Positions 25,426-33,643 of a stretch of DNA of 64,000 nucleotides are shown piece after piece. Source of the DNA: Roseibium sp. (GTDB lineage Bacteria; Pseudomonadota; Alphaproteobacteria; Rhizobiales; Stappiaceae). Every line of letters starts with the position of its first letter. The stretch's first letter is position 1. A model generated the notes under the pieces. The model was not told the DNA's origin, ran no database searches, and saw only the letters and a list, made by a program, of their open reading frames with translations. The DNA lies in NCBI GenBank assembly GCA_017643925.1, contig JAEPML010000014.1, positions 88,554 through 152,553 of the forward strand. Direction: 5' to 3'. A program made the translations under genes and the position numbers.

Positions 25426-27873
25426 CTACCCCTTCAGGAAATCGAGCGAAGCTTCGGTGCCGGGCTCGGATTGGCCACGCTTCCTGACAGGTTTCAAACG
25501 CCGGGGTCGGTCCGGTAATAGCGTGAAGCAATTGTCTTCGTAGATAGTTGAGCCACCATGGTCATAAGTCACGAACAAGACTGGCCTGTCTGTCGAGACA
25601 AAAAGGTCGCCGTCCCGTGTGTCCAGCGAGAGCCGCGGTTGTGAAAACTGGTAGTCCTTCGGCCGATTTGGCAGATATTCGTTTTCGCCCTGATGTTGTT
25701 CGGACGGATCGCACCAGGTGAAATGCAGGAATTCTCCCGCAGCCAGCTCGCCTGGAGCGAGGCGCATGATCTCGGTGGATCCGGTCGCCGGACACGCAAT
25801 CTGCTCTTCACCCAGGGACCGCAATTTGCCGTCAAAGCGGAGCGCGCGAATGTCGAGCTTCAGCGAAACGGTGTCCGGTGTGTCGTTGACCGCAAACAGA
25901 ACCACCTCGCCAGTTGAGGCGTCAGGCTGCGCCGTCACGAGCACCGGCGCGAAAAAGCGTTTCGCCAGGTAGTGCGTTACCTTCCAGTTGCCGCCATATT
26001 CCAGGCTCGACCAGCTGGCTACAGGCCAGGTGTCATTCAGCTGCCAGTAGAGCGTTCCCATGCATCGTGGATTGTTGGACCGCCAGAATTCGATTGCGGT
26101 CTTCATGGCAAGACCTTGCGAGACCTGGCTGAGATAGACCATGTCTTCGAAAGTGTCCGGAAAGCGGAAATAGCGCTGGAGGGTCTCGACAATACGCGCA
26201 TTGCCGCCGGCGTTGCGCTGGTGAATGTCCATCACCGTTGAAGAGACGTTGCGGTCTTCAGGTACCGTGAAGGTCTTAATCACTTTCATGGAGGGAAAGG
26301 ACTGGAAGCCAAATTCGGAACAGAAACGGGGGCGCACGCTGCGATAATGCTCGAAATCCTTGGCGGAGTGCCAGACATCCCAGAAATGCATGTCGCCCGA
26401 TGTATCGACATGCCAGCCGTCGCCAAAATTCAGCCGGCCGACTGACGGGGAAGACGGCCAGAACGGAACACCGGGTGCCTCGTCTTCAATGGCCTCTTCC
26501 AGTGCGTGGTTCAGGCGATCGTATATGGCAAGATACCGGTCCCGGTCTTCCTCGGATTCCTTGAACCATTTAAGCGCACCAACAAGCTCGTTGTCGCCGC
26601 ACCAAAGTGCCAAGCAGGCATGGTGCGACAGCCTGCGGATCTGTTGGCGGGCTTCCTTGCGAACAGATTCAAGCCAGGATCGCTGGTGTGCCGGGTAGAG
26701 GTTGCAGGCAAACATGAAGTCCTGCCAGACCATGAGGCCGAGCTCGTCACAAAGATCGTAGAACCAGTCGGCCTCGTATTGGCCGCCCCCCCAGACCCTG
26801 ATCATGTTCATGTTGGCGTCGACAGCCGATTGCAGAAAATCACGAACGGTGTCAGCCGTCCCCCGGGCGGGCAGGGCGTCAGCCGGGATCCAGTTGGCAC
26901 CGCGCATGAAGATGTCCCGGCCATTGACCCGGAAAGCGAAGCGGTTCCCGACCCCATCTTCTGATGTATCGAGTTCGACGCTGCGAAGACCGATCTTGCC
27001 TGCGCGGCATTCGGATCCGAGGCGCAGCTCGAGATCATAAAGGTGTTGATCGCCATGACCGACCGGCCACCAGAGCCGCGGGTTCTCCACCAGAACGGTC
27101 AACTTGAAGCGGTTTTCGCCCGGATAGACCGTTCGCTCCAAATGCGCTGATTGACCGGCAATGGACAGGGACGCGTCAAGGTCGATGACGCTGAAAGCCT
27201 CGAAATGGAGTTCGGTCTCAAGTTCCACCGAACCGTCGACGTGGTGATGTTGTCGAATGATGACGTCATCGAACCGGAAAGCATCGGATTTCCGGAGGAG
27301 TACGTCGCCATAAATCCCCAGAGGAGACAATGCGATGTTCCAGTCCCAGCCGGCATGGCACTGGGTTTTTCTCAAATGGTTGAAATGCGCCAGCCGATTG
27401 TTCTGGGCAATGTAGGGTATTGCAATCGTCGATGCGTCCGCGCATTCCTGGGCATGCTGGCTGTTGGAGAGAAAATGCAGCTCCAACCTGTTTTCGCCCG
27501 GTCTGAGCGCGTCCGTTACATCAAAGTCCCAGCGCAGAAACTGGTTGTCGCAGCGCCCGACTTTTGTGCCGTTCAGCATGACGACAGCATGGCAATCGAC
27601 GGACTGGAAGGTTAACGTATACCGTGTGCCGGTTTCTGGGGTGAATGTGAATATTTTTGCTGCAAGCCACTCACTTTCGTGCACCCAGTCCAGCGCAGGT
27701 TCCGTGTCCCGCCAGTAGGGATCGGGAATGAGGTTCTGCGCGAGCAGAGCCGAGTGCACGTCGCCAGGGACCGGGAAAGGCACCTCCGATATTTCACCGT
27801 CTGCCTGTTTCAGCGTCCAGTCCGCGTTCAAAACGAGCGGCGCGTCGGTTCCGGTTGTGGTCACGTGCATCAT
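25426..27873 (-). CDS. beta-mannosidase, glycoside hydrolase family 2
   Basis: The ~815-residue enzyme removes terminal beta-mannose from oligosaccharides. It has the GH2 jelly-roll (VPGDVHSALLAQNLIPDPYWRDTE, FQSVDCHAVVMLNG), immunoglobulin-like domain and TIM barrel with GANWIPADALPAR, NMIRVWGGGQYE, the acid/base Glu in LALWCGDNELVGA and the nucleophile Glu in FCSEFGFQSFPS; TLYWQLNDTWPVASWSS is typical of the mannosidase subgroup. No signal peptide, so it is cytosolic and needs an importer that is not in this window. ATG 27873 follows AGGA by five bases; an in-frame TTG at 27891 is less likely. Confidence 0.92.
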   Translation of the reverse strand: MMHVTTTGTDAPLVLNADWTLKQADGEISEVPFPVPGDVHSALLAQNLIPDPYWRDTEPALDWVHESEWLAAKIFTFTPETGTRYTLTFQSVDCHAVVMLNGTKVGRCDNQFLRWDFDVTDALRPGENRLELHFLSNSQHAQECADASTIAIPYIAQNNRLAHFNHLRKTQCHAGWDWNIALSPLGIYGDVLLRKSDAFRFDDVIIRQHHHVDGSVELETELHFEAFSVIDLDASLSIAGQSAHLERTVYPGENRFKLTVLVENPRLWWPVGHGDQHLYDLELRLGSECRAGKIGLRSVELDTSEDGVGNRFAFRVNGRDIFMRGANWIPADALPARGTADTVRDFLQSAVDANMNMIRVWGGGQYEADWFYDLCDELGLMVWQDFMFACNLYPAHQRSWLESVRKEARQQIRRLSHHACLALWCGDNELVGALKWFKESEEDRDRYLAIYDRLNHALEEAIEDEAPGVPFWPSSPSVGRLNFGDGWHVDTSGDMHFWDVWHSAKDFEHYRSVRPRFCSEFGFQSFPSMKVIKTFTVPEDRNVSSTVMDIHQRNAGGNARIVETLQRYFRFPDTFEDMVYLSQVSQGLAMKTAIEFWRSNNPRCMGTLYWQLNDTWPVASWSSLEYGGNWKVTHYLAKRFFAPVLVTAQPDASTGEVVLFAVNDTPDTVSLKLDIRALRFDGKLRSLGEEQIACPATGSTEIMRLAPGELAAGEFLHFTWCDPSEQHQGENEYLPNRPKDYQFSQPRLSLDTRDGDLFVSTDRPVLFVTYDHGGSTIYEDNCFTLLPDRPRRLKPVRKRGQSEPGTEASLDFLKG

Positions 27874-27915
27874 GTCTGTCCTGGCGTCCAATTCCGCGAT
27901 TTTCTACTGCGCAAT

Positions 27916-27946
27916 CGATAAACCAGTCAAGGTTTATCGTTAAACC
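27916..27946 (-). promoter_or_regulatory. LacI-type operator upstream of beta-mannosidase
   Basis: GGTTTATCGTTAAACC (27931-27946) is a near-perfect palindrome centred on CG, as LacI-family sites are. An overlapping second inverted pair, CGATAAACC (27916-27924) and GGTTTATCG (27931-27939), gives three half-sites. It lies 43-73 bases before the mannosidase start. Confidence 0.7.
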
Positions 27947-28080
27947 AAAGCGATTTTTACCATTTACGTTGATTGATGATCCCGGTGACGGTTCAGGCAT
28001 GTGCTTGTGGCGTGGGCGCTCACGGGACTGTGAAGCTGGTTGTATAGGTTTTGTTAGGGCGCTTCGATATTTTGTGGGCC

Positions 28081-28407
28081 ATGTTTCGGATGCTGCTCAT
28101 TGTTGGATTGTTGCTTGCTGGCGCGCACCAGAGCCTTGCGCGTGGCAACGTCGAGCTGTCTCGCGATGACGTCGTCGTTTATCTGTCGATGGACGTGGCG
28201 CTTCAGGGTTTCCTGGAGACTGAAACAGGCGAAGAGCAATCCGCTTCCGACACCAATCCGTCTTACTGCAAGTCCTCCGATTGCAAGGCCGTGATTGCAA
28301 GCGCCATGGCGGCGCCTTTCCAGTTGCTGCAAGAGCCAGACTGGAGCCGCGAACTGGGCAGGTTGTCCATTCCGCAAAGGCTGGAGCCCCGCCCGCCCAA
28401 TTCCTGA
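28081..28407 (+). CDS. small secreted protein of unknown function
   Basis: The 108-residue protein opens MFRMLLIVGLLLAGAHQSLARG, a signal peptide, and contains one close cysteine pair (YCKSSDCKAV). The rest is hydrophilic: VELSRDDVVVYLSMDVALQGFLETETGEE and a Pro-rich end. I recognise no family. It is 67 bases before the first L,D-transpeptidase gene on the same strand and may belong to that cell-wall operon. Start chosen at the signal peptide; no strong ribosome site. Confidence 0.55.
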   Translation: MFRMLLIVGLLLAGAHQSLARGNVELSRDDVVVYLSMDVALQGFLETETGEEQSASDTNPSYCKSSDCKAVIASAMAAPFQLLQEPDWSRELGRLSIPQRLEPRPPNS

Positions 28408-28474
28408 TTGTCCGATCTTGTCCGGTGGATCGCTTGATCCGCTTGAGTTCAATTCGACTTTCAGGAGAAGTCCC

Positions 28475-29050
28475 GTGTTTACCAGACGAAATCTGTTGCT
28501 TGGCAGTGCCGCAATCGCGCTCGTGCAGCCGTTCCAGGCCCATGCCCATCATACGGCCAAGTTCAAAAAGACCTTCAAGCTCGATCCGGCCTATGTGCCT
28601 CAACGTGTTTTCTATTCGATGAAATATGCGCCGGGTACGATCGTCGTCGACCCGCGCAACCACTTCCTTTATCTGATGGAGCGCTGGGGCAGGGCGCGCC
28701 GATATGGTGTTGGCGTCGGCAAGGCCGGACTGGCCTTCAGGGGCTCGGCAACGGTTGAACGCAAGGCCGAATGGCCGCGCTGGACACCGACCAAGAACAT
28801 GATCCGCCGCGAGCCGCAGAAATACGCAAAATATGCAAATGGCGTTCCCGGAGGGATCAACAATCCGCTCGGAGCGCGGGCCCTCTATCTCTACAAGGGC
28901 GGACGGGACACCTACTATCGGATCCACGGTACAACCCAGCCTTCTTCGATCGGACGGTCCGTGTCGAATGGGTGTATCCGCATGATCAATGATCACGTGA
29001 TCGATCTCTACGAACGCGTCCCATTGGGCACGCAGGTCGTGGTTCTTTAG
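28475..29050 (+). CDS. L,D-transpeptidase, Tat-signal
   Basis: The 191-residue protein starts at a GTG (28475) with AGGAGA six bases upstream, giving FTRRNLLLGSAAIALVQPFQAHA, a twin-arginine-like signal. The YkuD domain runs from GTIVVDPRNHFLYLMERWGRARRYGVGVGKAG through NNPLGARALYLYKGGRDTYYRIHGTTQPSSIGRSVSNGCIRMINDHVIDLYERV; His in RIHGT and Cys in SNGCIRM are catalytic. Such enzymes make 3-3 peptidoglycan cross-links or attach outer-membrane proteins to peptidoglycan. It is followed 25 bases later by a paralogue. Confidence 0.92.
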   Translation: MFTRRNLLLGSAAIALVQPFQAHAHHTAKFKKTFKLDPAYVPQRVFYSMKYAPGTIVVDPRNHFLYLMERWGRARRYGVGVGKAGLAFRGSATVERKAEWPRWTPTKNMIRREPQKYAKYANGVPGGINNPLGARALYLYKGGRDTYYRIHGTTQPSSIGRSVSNGCIRMINDHVIDLYERVPLGTQVVVL

Positions 29051-29075
29051 ACCCGGCGATCTGGATACAACATCG

Positions 29076-29750
29076 ATGCAAAATGACGTGACGCGCCGGC
29101 AGGTTCTGCACGGCGGGCTGGGCCTGTCCGGCTTGCTGCTTGCAGGCTGTGCCAGCACGGCCAAGCCACCCGTACCTGAAGCACCCAAGCCTCTGGTCGA
29201 CAGCGCCTTTCTTCTGAATTATGGGCCGAGGCCGGAAGAAGACTTTCCCGTACCCGCGGTTGACCCTCGCGTGCTGGCGCCTGAATTCCGTCGCCAACGA
29301 ATCGCCTATCGCTCGTCGGAGCAGCCGGGCACGCTCGTGGTTGATACACGAGAGTTCTACCTTTACCTGGTCGAGCCGAGCGGAACGGCCATGCGGTACG
29401 GTGTCGGACTTGGCCGTCAGGGCTTTGAGTGGTCTGGCCGCGCAAGCGTGGCCTGGAAACGGCCCTGGCCAACCTGGACCCCGCCGGACGAGATGATCGC
29501 CCGGGAACCGGAGCTTGAGAAATACAGCGCCCGCAATGGAGGGATGCAGCCGGGCCTTGGCAATCCGCTGGGCGCCCGCGCCCTTTACATCTTTCAGGGC
29601 AAGGTCGACACGCTCTATCGCCTTCATGGGACAAACGAGCCGCACTCCATTGGAAAGGCGGTCTCTTCGGGCTGTGTTCGCCTCATCAATCAGGACGTCA
29701 TCGATCTCTACGACCGCGTCAGGCCTGGCGCATCGATTGTCGTGACCTAG
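29076..29750 (+). CDS. L,D-transpeptidase, Tat-signal lipoprotein
   Basis: The 224-residue paralogue has TRRQVLHGGLGLSGLLLAGCAS: a twin-arginine motif followed by a lipobox (LLAGC), predicting a Tat-exported lipoprotein with Cys at about residue 25 lipidated. The YkuD core contains GTLVVDTREFYLYLVEPSGTAMRYGVGLGRQGFEWSG and LYRLHGTNEPHSIGKAVSSGCVRLINQDVIDLYDRV, with catalytic His and Cys. It probably works at the membrane face, beside the soluble enzyme encoded just upstream. Confidence 0.92.
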   Translation: MQNDVTRRQVLHGGLGLSGLLLAGCASTAKPPVPEAPKPLVDSAFLLNYGPRPEEDFPVPAVDPRVLAPEFRRQRIAYRSSEQPGTLVVDTREFYLYLVEPSGTAMRYGVGLGRQGFEWSGRASVAWKRPWPTWTPPDEMIAREPELEKYSARNGGMQPGLGNPLGARALYIFQGKVDTLYRLHGTNEPHSIGKAVSSGCVRLINQDVIDLYDRVRPGASIVVT

Positions 29751-29780
29751 CCGTCACTTAATGAAGTGAAGGGGAGACCC

Positions 29781-30287
29781 ATGAAGAAACATCGCAAAAC
29801 CAACAAGGCACAAGGCAGGAAATCCCGCTCAGCAAAAGACAGGGCTGGGACTGCGCCTCAAAACGAGGGGCGCCGCAGTTTTCTCAAGCTGGCGCGCAAC
29901 CTGGCAATCGGCATTGGTGTTGTTGGCGGTACCGGCTACGTCTTTGCCAGCAACGTCAGGAACACCATGCACGAACACGACCTGACCCGTGTCGGCAACG
30001 GCCGTGCGACGGTGGTGCAGATCCACGACCCGAACTGTTCGATGTGCCTCGCGCTGCAACGCGAGACCCGGAAGGCGCTGGGCATGATGGAAGACGCAGA
30101 GCTGGATTACGTTGTTGCGAATATCAGGACTGACAAAGGGCAAACATTTGCGAACCGCTACGGCGTGCAGCATGTGACGTTGCTGTTGTTCGATAAAAAC
30201 GGCGAGCTTCAGCATATTCTGGAGGGTCAACGCGGCGCATATCAGCTCCGGAACGCGTTCAGCGAACTGGTGTCCGGGCGGGTGTAA
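29781..30287 (+). CDS. exported thioredoxin-like protein with RRSFLK Tat motif
   Basis: The 168-residue protein (ATG 29781, GGGGAGA before it) has a basic ~35-residue head, then GRRSFLKLARNLAIGIGVVGGTGYVFA, a textbook twin-arginine motif and hydrophobic segment that may be cleaved or remain as an anchor. The thioredoxin-like domain has VVQIHDPNCSMCLALQRETR, with C-S-M-C as the redox pair. At the place where thioredoxins have cis-Pro (usually I-P-T) the sequence reads QHVTLLLF, so the proline is missing. It closes the operon with the two transpeptidases, whose catalytic cysteines it could keep reduced; that role is inference. Confidence 0.82.
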   Translation: MKKHRKTNKAQGRKSRSAKDRAGTAPQNEGRRSFLKLARNLAIGIGVVGGTGYVFASNVRNTMHEHDLTRVGNGRATVVQIHDPNCSMCLALQRETRKALGMMEDAELDYVVANIRTDKGQTFANRYGVQHVTLLLFDKNGELQHILEGQRGAYQLRNAFSELVSGRV

Positions 30288-30288
30288 C

Positions 30289-30323
30289 AAAAAGGGCCTG
30301 CCGGTTCGTCGGCAGGCCCTTTT
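30289..30323. terminator. bidirectional intrinsic terminator
   Basis: GGGCCTGCCG and CGGCAGGCCC form a perfect ten-base stem with a GTTCGT loop, with A5 before and T4 after. It sits between the convergent thioredoxin-like gene (ends 30287) and metA (ends 30341) and can serve both. Confidence 0.9.
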
Positions 30324-30340
30324 GAATTCACTATTGTTTT

Positions 30341-31285
30341 TCAGCCCTTTGCCGCAACCTGTTGCGGCTGGTTTTCCGGTTGTCTGCCGATCTCGTCAAG
30401 ATCGAAGGGCGTGGTCTGATAAGCGTCGTTGATCCAGTTGCCGAAAAGCAGATGCGCATGGCTGCGCCAACGGTTTTCAGGTGGCTGGCTCGGGTCGTCA
30501 TCCGGAAAATAGTTTACCGGGATCTGGGTGCCACCGTCCCGGGTGTACTCCTCGCCTAGCGTTTCGGTGTCATATTCCAGGTGATTGAACATGTGCAACA
30601 TGCGGCGATCGGCGTCGTGCAGCAGGCAAAGCCCGCTTGCTTCGCTCTCTGCCAGAACGGACAGGCCCGTATTGTCGAGAATGTCGTCGCGCCTGACCTC
30701 GGTCCAGCGGGAGACCGGGACACAGAAGTCATCTGAGAACCCGCGCAGGTAAGGGGAAGCCGGAGCTAGATTCTTTTGCCGGTAGACCCCGAAAATCTTG
30801 CTGTCGAGCAGGTGTTTCTTCATGCCGTGAAAGTGGTGAACGGCCGCCTGAGCTGCCCAACAGATCATGAAGGAGCTGTGCACGTGGGTCTGTGTCCAGT
30901 CAAAGACCTCGGACAGTTCCCGCCAGTACCTCACCTCCATGAACGGCTGCTTTTCCACCGGCGCACCGGTGATGATGAAGCCGTCGAACTTCTCGTCGCG
31001 GATTGCGGACCAGGGCCGGTAAAAGGCTTCCATGTGATCGGAAGGGGTGTTCCTCGGCACGTGGTCGGTCATGCGCACAAGTGTCAGTTCCACCTGGAGC
31101 GGTGTTGCTCCGAGCAGGCGCGCGATCTGGGTCTCTGTCTTGATCTTGTTCGGCATCAGATTGAGCAGGCCGATGCGCATCGGCCTGATATCCTGACGGA
31201 TTGCATCCGCCTCGCGCATGACGATGACGCCTTCGTCCTTGAGAAAACGGCGGGCGGGCAGGGAATCTGGAATCTTGATCGGCAA
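30341..31285 (-). CDS. metA: homoserine O-acyltransferase (MetA family)
   Basis: MetA acylates homoserine in the first committed step of methionine synthesis. I place the start at a TTG (31285) because the family begins MPIKIPDxLPA and AGGA lies upstream; this gives 314 residues, normal for MetA. Cys142 in [11 protein letters not shown] is the nucleophile. Residue 111 is Glu (GAPVE), which in the characterised family goes with acetyl-CoA, whereas Gly goes with succinyl-CoA; so acetyl-homoserine is the predicted product. [20 protein letters not shown] and the [13 protein letters not shown] end are conserved. A SAM-riboswitch-like leader precedes it. Confidence 0.95.
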   Translation of the reverse strand: MPIKIPDSLPARRFLKDEGVIVMREADAIRQDIRPMRIGLLNLMPNKIKTETQIARLLGATPLQVELTLVRMTDHVPRNTPSDHMEAFYRPWSAIRDEKFDGFIITGAPVEKQPFMEVRYWRELSEVFDWTQTHVHSSFMICWAAQAAVHHFHGMKKHLLDSKIFGVYRQKNLAPASPYLRGFSDDFCVPVSRWTEVRRDDILDNTGLSVLAESEASGLCLLHDADRRMLHMFNHLEYDTETLGEEYTRDGGTQIPVNYFPDDDPSQPPENRWRSHAHLLFGNWINDAYQTTPFDLDEIGRQPENQPQQVAAKG

Positions 31286-31350
31286 TTCGCGTCCTAAACC
31301 TCTGTTTCGGGATGACGCGTATGGCTGGTCCGCTTGTTGCCGGTCCGGCC

Positions 31351-31424
31351 ACATCCTCCTTTCCGGAGTGCCACCTTGCTCGGATGCGCAGGTTGGCGTT
31401 GGGCGTCGTCCCAACTCTTGATGC
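31351..31424 (-). ncRNA. SAM-I/SAM-IV-like riboswitch in the metA leader
   Basis: Read on the minus strand, the leader has GCATCAAGAG at the start, a GTTGGG/CCCAAC hairpin (P2), then CCAACCTGC...GCAAGGTGGCACTCC, which matches the SAM-I core arms GCAACCuGc...GCaAGGUGCuaauUCC including the bulged A in P3. A small CTCC-GGAAA-GGAG hairpin (P4) follows, and GGATG closes back on CATC. The P2 arm is short and lacks the kink-turn of SAM-I, so a SAM-IV or SAM-I/IV variant is more likely. Position directly after a promoter and before metA fits feedback control by S-adenosylmethionine. Confidence 0.75.
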
Positions 31425-31431
31425 TGACTCA

Positions 31432-31460
31432 GTTTTAGTGAAAAGGGCCTGTCTTGACAA
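31432..31460 (-). promoter_or_regulatory. metA promoter
   Basis: TTGTCA (31460-31455) and TAAAAC (31437-31432) are separated by 17 bases. The predicted transcript start at about 31425 coincides with the first base of the riboswitch. Confidence 0.6.
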
Positions 31461-31528
31461 TGGTCTTGTCGCATCACCTGTATCACTTCAAGGTGTTGAG
31501 CACGTGTCCCGTTTTTTGAGCAGTCAAG

Positions 31529-32965
31529 CTAGAACGGCTTGACGGTGTAAGGCACGATCCCGCGCTGACCCGGCTTGATGAAGGGTTCCTTGTCAATGGC
31601 GGGAAAGGCACGTTGATCGCAGTTGTCACGCGGGCAGATACGGCAATTCACGCCGATGGGTTCCGGGGAAGATATCTCGTCGACCGCGAGGCCGTCGGCA
31701 TAGACGATCGCGTCGGCATACTTGACCTCACATCCGATGCCGAGCGCGTAGCGGCGTTCTCCGGTCCGATAATCCGGCGTGTGCTTGGTCACGCTGGTGG
31801 CAATGCAGAGATACTGCACCCCGTCCGGCATTTGAGCCACCTGCGAGGTGAACTTGTTGGAATTCTGTTCAAAGGCCTGGTGAACGTTCCAACGCGGACA
31901 GGAACCGCCGAAACGGGCAAACTGGAACCGGGTTGCGGAGTGACGTTTGACGACATTGCCGGCCCGGTCGATCTTGACGAAATAGAACGGCAGTCCGTTG
32001 GCGCCAGGTCGCTGCAGGGTGGACAGGCGATGGCAGACCGTTTCGATGCTCGCGTCCATCTGGTTCGACAGAAGCTGGATGTCATGACGGCATTTGGCAG
32101 CGGCTCTCAGGAAATCGTCATAGGGCAGCAACAAGGCCCCGGCGAAGTAGTTGCGCAGTGCCAACCGGGCAATGCTTTCCGCAGATTTTGACTTGAAATT
32201 CGCGCGATAGATTTCCTCGGAAATGAGATCCTTCATGCACAATTCCGCAATCACGGAGCCGAGCAGGAAGTTCTTGGTGGATTCCGGAACGCCGCTGTAG
32301 ATGGTGATTTTTCCCGAAAAGCTGTCCTGCTGGATAAGTTTGCCCTCATATTCGCGGCGTTGTTCGACCGTGATGCCGAAGCGGTTCTTGAGCCACTCGG
32401 TGAGACAATCGAATTTTGAGATGCCGGCCGGCAGTCCGATCTCGATCGAGAGGTGTTCCGCGGCTCGGTCCAGACTGTCGATATAGTTGTCGCGGTAATG
32501 GAAGAAATCGCGGACCTCGTCATAGGCGGATTTCTTGAGGCTCGGGCCTTCTTCGGACGGACCGTTCAACTGGACGAGTTCGTCCTCGACAACGTCCCTG
32601 TCCTGAAAGGTGCGCAAGGAGCCGTAAAGATCCATGATCGCCTTCGTGATTCCAGGTGCCCTTGTGACGAGTTCATGCAGTTCCAGTTTGCTGATGGAGG
32701 CACTGTGAAACTGGGTGTCCGCGAAGATTTCCTGCAAATCCTGGACAACACGGTCGAGATCGTTTTTCTCGAAGGCAGCCAGATCGACGCCAAACATGCG
32801 GTTGATGGAGAGCAGAACCGACGCGGTCACAGGTCGGTTGTTGTTCTCCATCTGGTTCACGTAAGCGGTTGAAAGACCGATCTTTTTGGCGAAATCGACC
32901 TGGGACAGACCATTGTCGGACCTGATTTGACGGAGCGTGTGTCCGGAATAGAGTTTCTTGCTCAT
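31529..32965 (-). CDS. ScfR/RamB-type XRE regulator with IrrE-like and DUF2083 domains
   Basis: The 478-residue regulator (ATG 32965, GAGGAGG seven bases before) begins with a Cro/C1 HTH (LRQIRSDNGLSQVDFAKKIGLSTAYVNQMENNNRPVTASVLLSINRMFGVD). A middle region corresponds to the IrrE/ImmA-like domain, but the HExxH metal site is degenerate (VIAELCMKD). The C-terminal DUF2083 part has QLLSNQMDASIETVCHRLSTLQRP, RFARFGGSCPRWNVHQAF and a Cys cluster VNCRICPRDNCDQRA. Homologues control short-chain fatty acid or glyoxylate/propionate metabolism; the target here is not adjacent. An inverted repeat before the start suggests autoregulation. Confidence 0.9.
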   Translation of the reverse strand: MSKKLYSGHTLRQIRSDNGLSQVDFAKKIGLSTAYVNQMENNNRPVTASVLLSINRMFGVDLAAFEKNDLDRVVQDLQEIFADTQFHSASISKLELHELVTRAPGITKAIMDLYGSLRTFQDRDVVEDELVQLNGPSEEGPSLKKSAYDEVRDFFHYRDNYIDSLDRAAEHLSIEIGLPAGISKFDCLTEWLKNRFGITVEQRREYEGKLIQQDSFSGKITIYSGVPESTKNFLLGSVIAELCMKDLISEEIYRANFKSKSAESIARLALRNYFAGALLLPYDDFLRAAAKCRHDIQLLSNQMDASIETVCHRLSTLQRPGANGLPFYFVKIDRAGNVVKRHSATRFQFARFGGSCPRWNVHQAFEQNSNKFTSQVAQMPDGVQYLCIATSVTKHTPDYRTGERRYALGIGCEVKYADAIVYADGLAVDEISSPEPIGVNCRICPRDNCDQRAFPAIDKEPFIKPGQRGIVPYTVKPF

Positions 32966-32981
32966 CGACTGCCTCCTCAAT

Positions 32982-33006
32982 CAAATTGCAAATATTTAGC
33001 AATTTG
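32982..33006. promoter_or_regulatory. inverted repeat operator of the ScfR-type regulator
   Basis: CAAATTGC (32982-32989) and GCAATTTG (32999-33006) are perfect eight-base arms around AAATATTTA. It lies just upstream of the regulator's ribosome site and resembles the TTTGCAAA-like sites of RamB/PrpR-type proteins. Confidence 0.6.
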
Positions 33007-33095
33007 TTGTATGCTTTTTAACATTTTACAAAGCTGTCGTCATGAGCAAATGTCATGTGATCGTAGTCGGATCATGAAGGACGTGGTACAGGGTC

Positions 33096-33398
33096 ATGAC
33101 AGCTCATTTTGCAATGGACACAGCCTCCTCCAACAATGGACGGAGCAATCAGGTTGCCAGCAACATCCGGTGGCCGCTCAATCTGACGGAGCTCATCACT
33201 CCGCGCCAGCTCGAGATCATGCTGCTGCTGTGTGAGGGCCGCGTGAACAAGCAGATCGCCTACGAACTGAATGTGACGACGGCGACTGTCAAGGCGCATA
33301 TCCGGAACGCGATTTCCCGCCTCGGCGCCAAGAACCGCGTCAACGCAGTTGCCATCGTGGCAGCAAACAGCGCGATCTTCCGGAACATGGCGCACTGA
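33096..33398 (+). CDS. single-domain LuxR-type HTH protein
   Basis: The 100-residue protein consists of ~30 disordered residues and a LuxR C-terminal HTH: LTELITPRQLEIMLLLCEGRVNKQIAYELNVTTATVKAHIRNAISRLGAKNRVNAVAIVAAN. The DNA-contacting ATVKAHIRN helix and the conserved Glu and Gly are present. There is no receiver or autoinducer domain, so activity may depend on level or on a partner. It is divergent from the ScfR-type gene with 130 bases between starts. Confidence 0.85.
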   Translation: MTAHFAMDTASSNNGRSNQVASNIRWPLNLTELITPRQLEIMLLLCEGRVNKQIAYELNVTTATVKAHIRNAISRLGAKNRVNAVAIVAANSAIFRNMAH

Positions 33399-33643
33399 AT
33401 ACCGGATCTTCCACACTATCGCATCTTGCGAAAACGTGGCATTCCGGCGCTTGCTGTGGCCCCATCCTCAAGCCGTCAAAGAACGGTACGACCAGGCAAA
33501 GCCGGAAATCGTGTGCCGGTCAGGGCGCGTTCGCGAAAGAGAGTGTACGTTCAAGGGTTTTCTGATAGGCCTCTGCGGGACCAACTAGATCAGAAAACCG
33601 GCCCGGCACTAATGTATTTCACCAACATTCCGGTGACCCAGAT

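Noticed and set aside
28097..29188. 363-codon minus-strand frame
   Set aside because: Covers the first L,D-transpeptidase and the small secreted gene in antisense; no domain or ribosome site.
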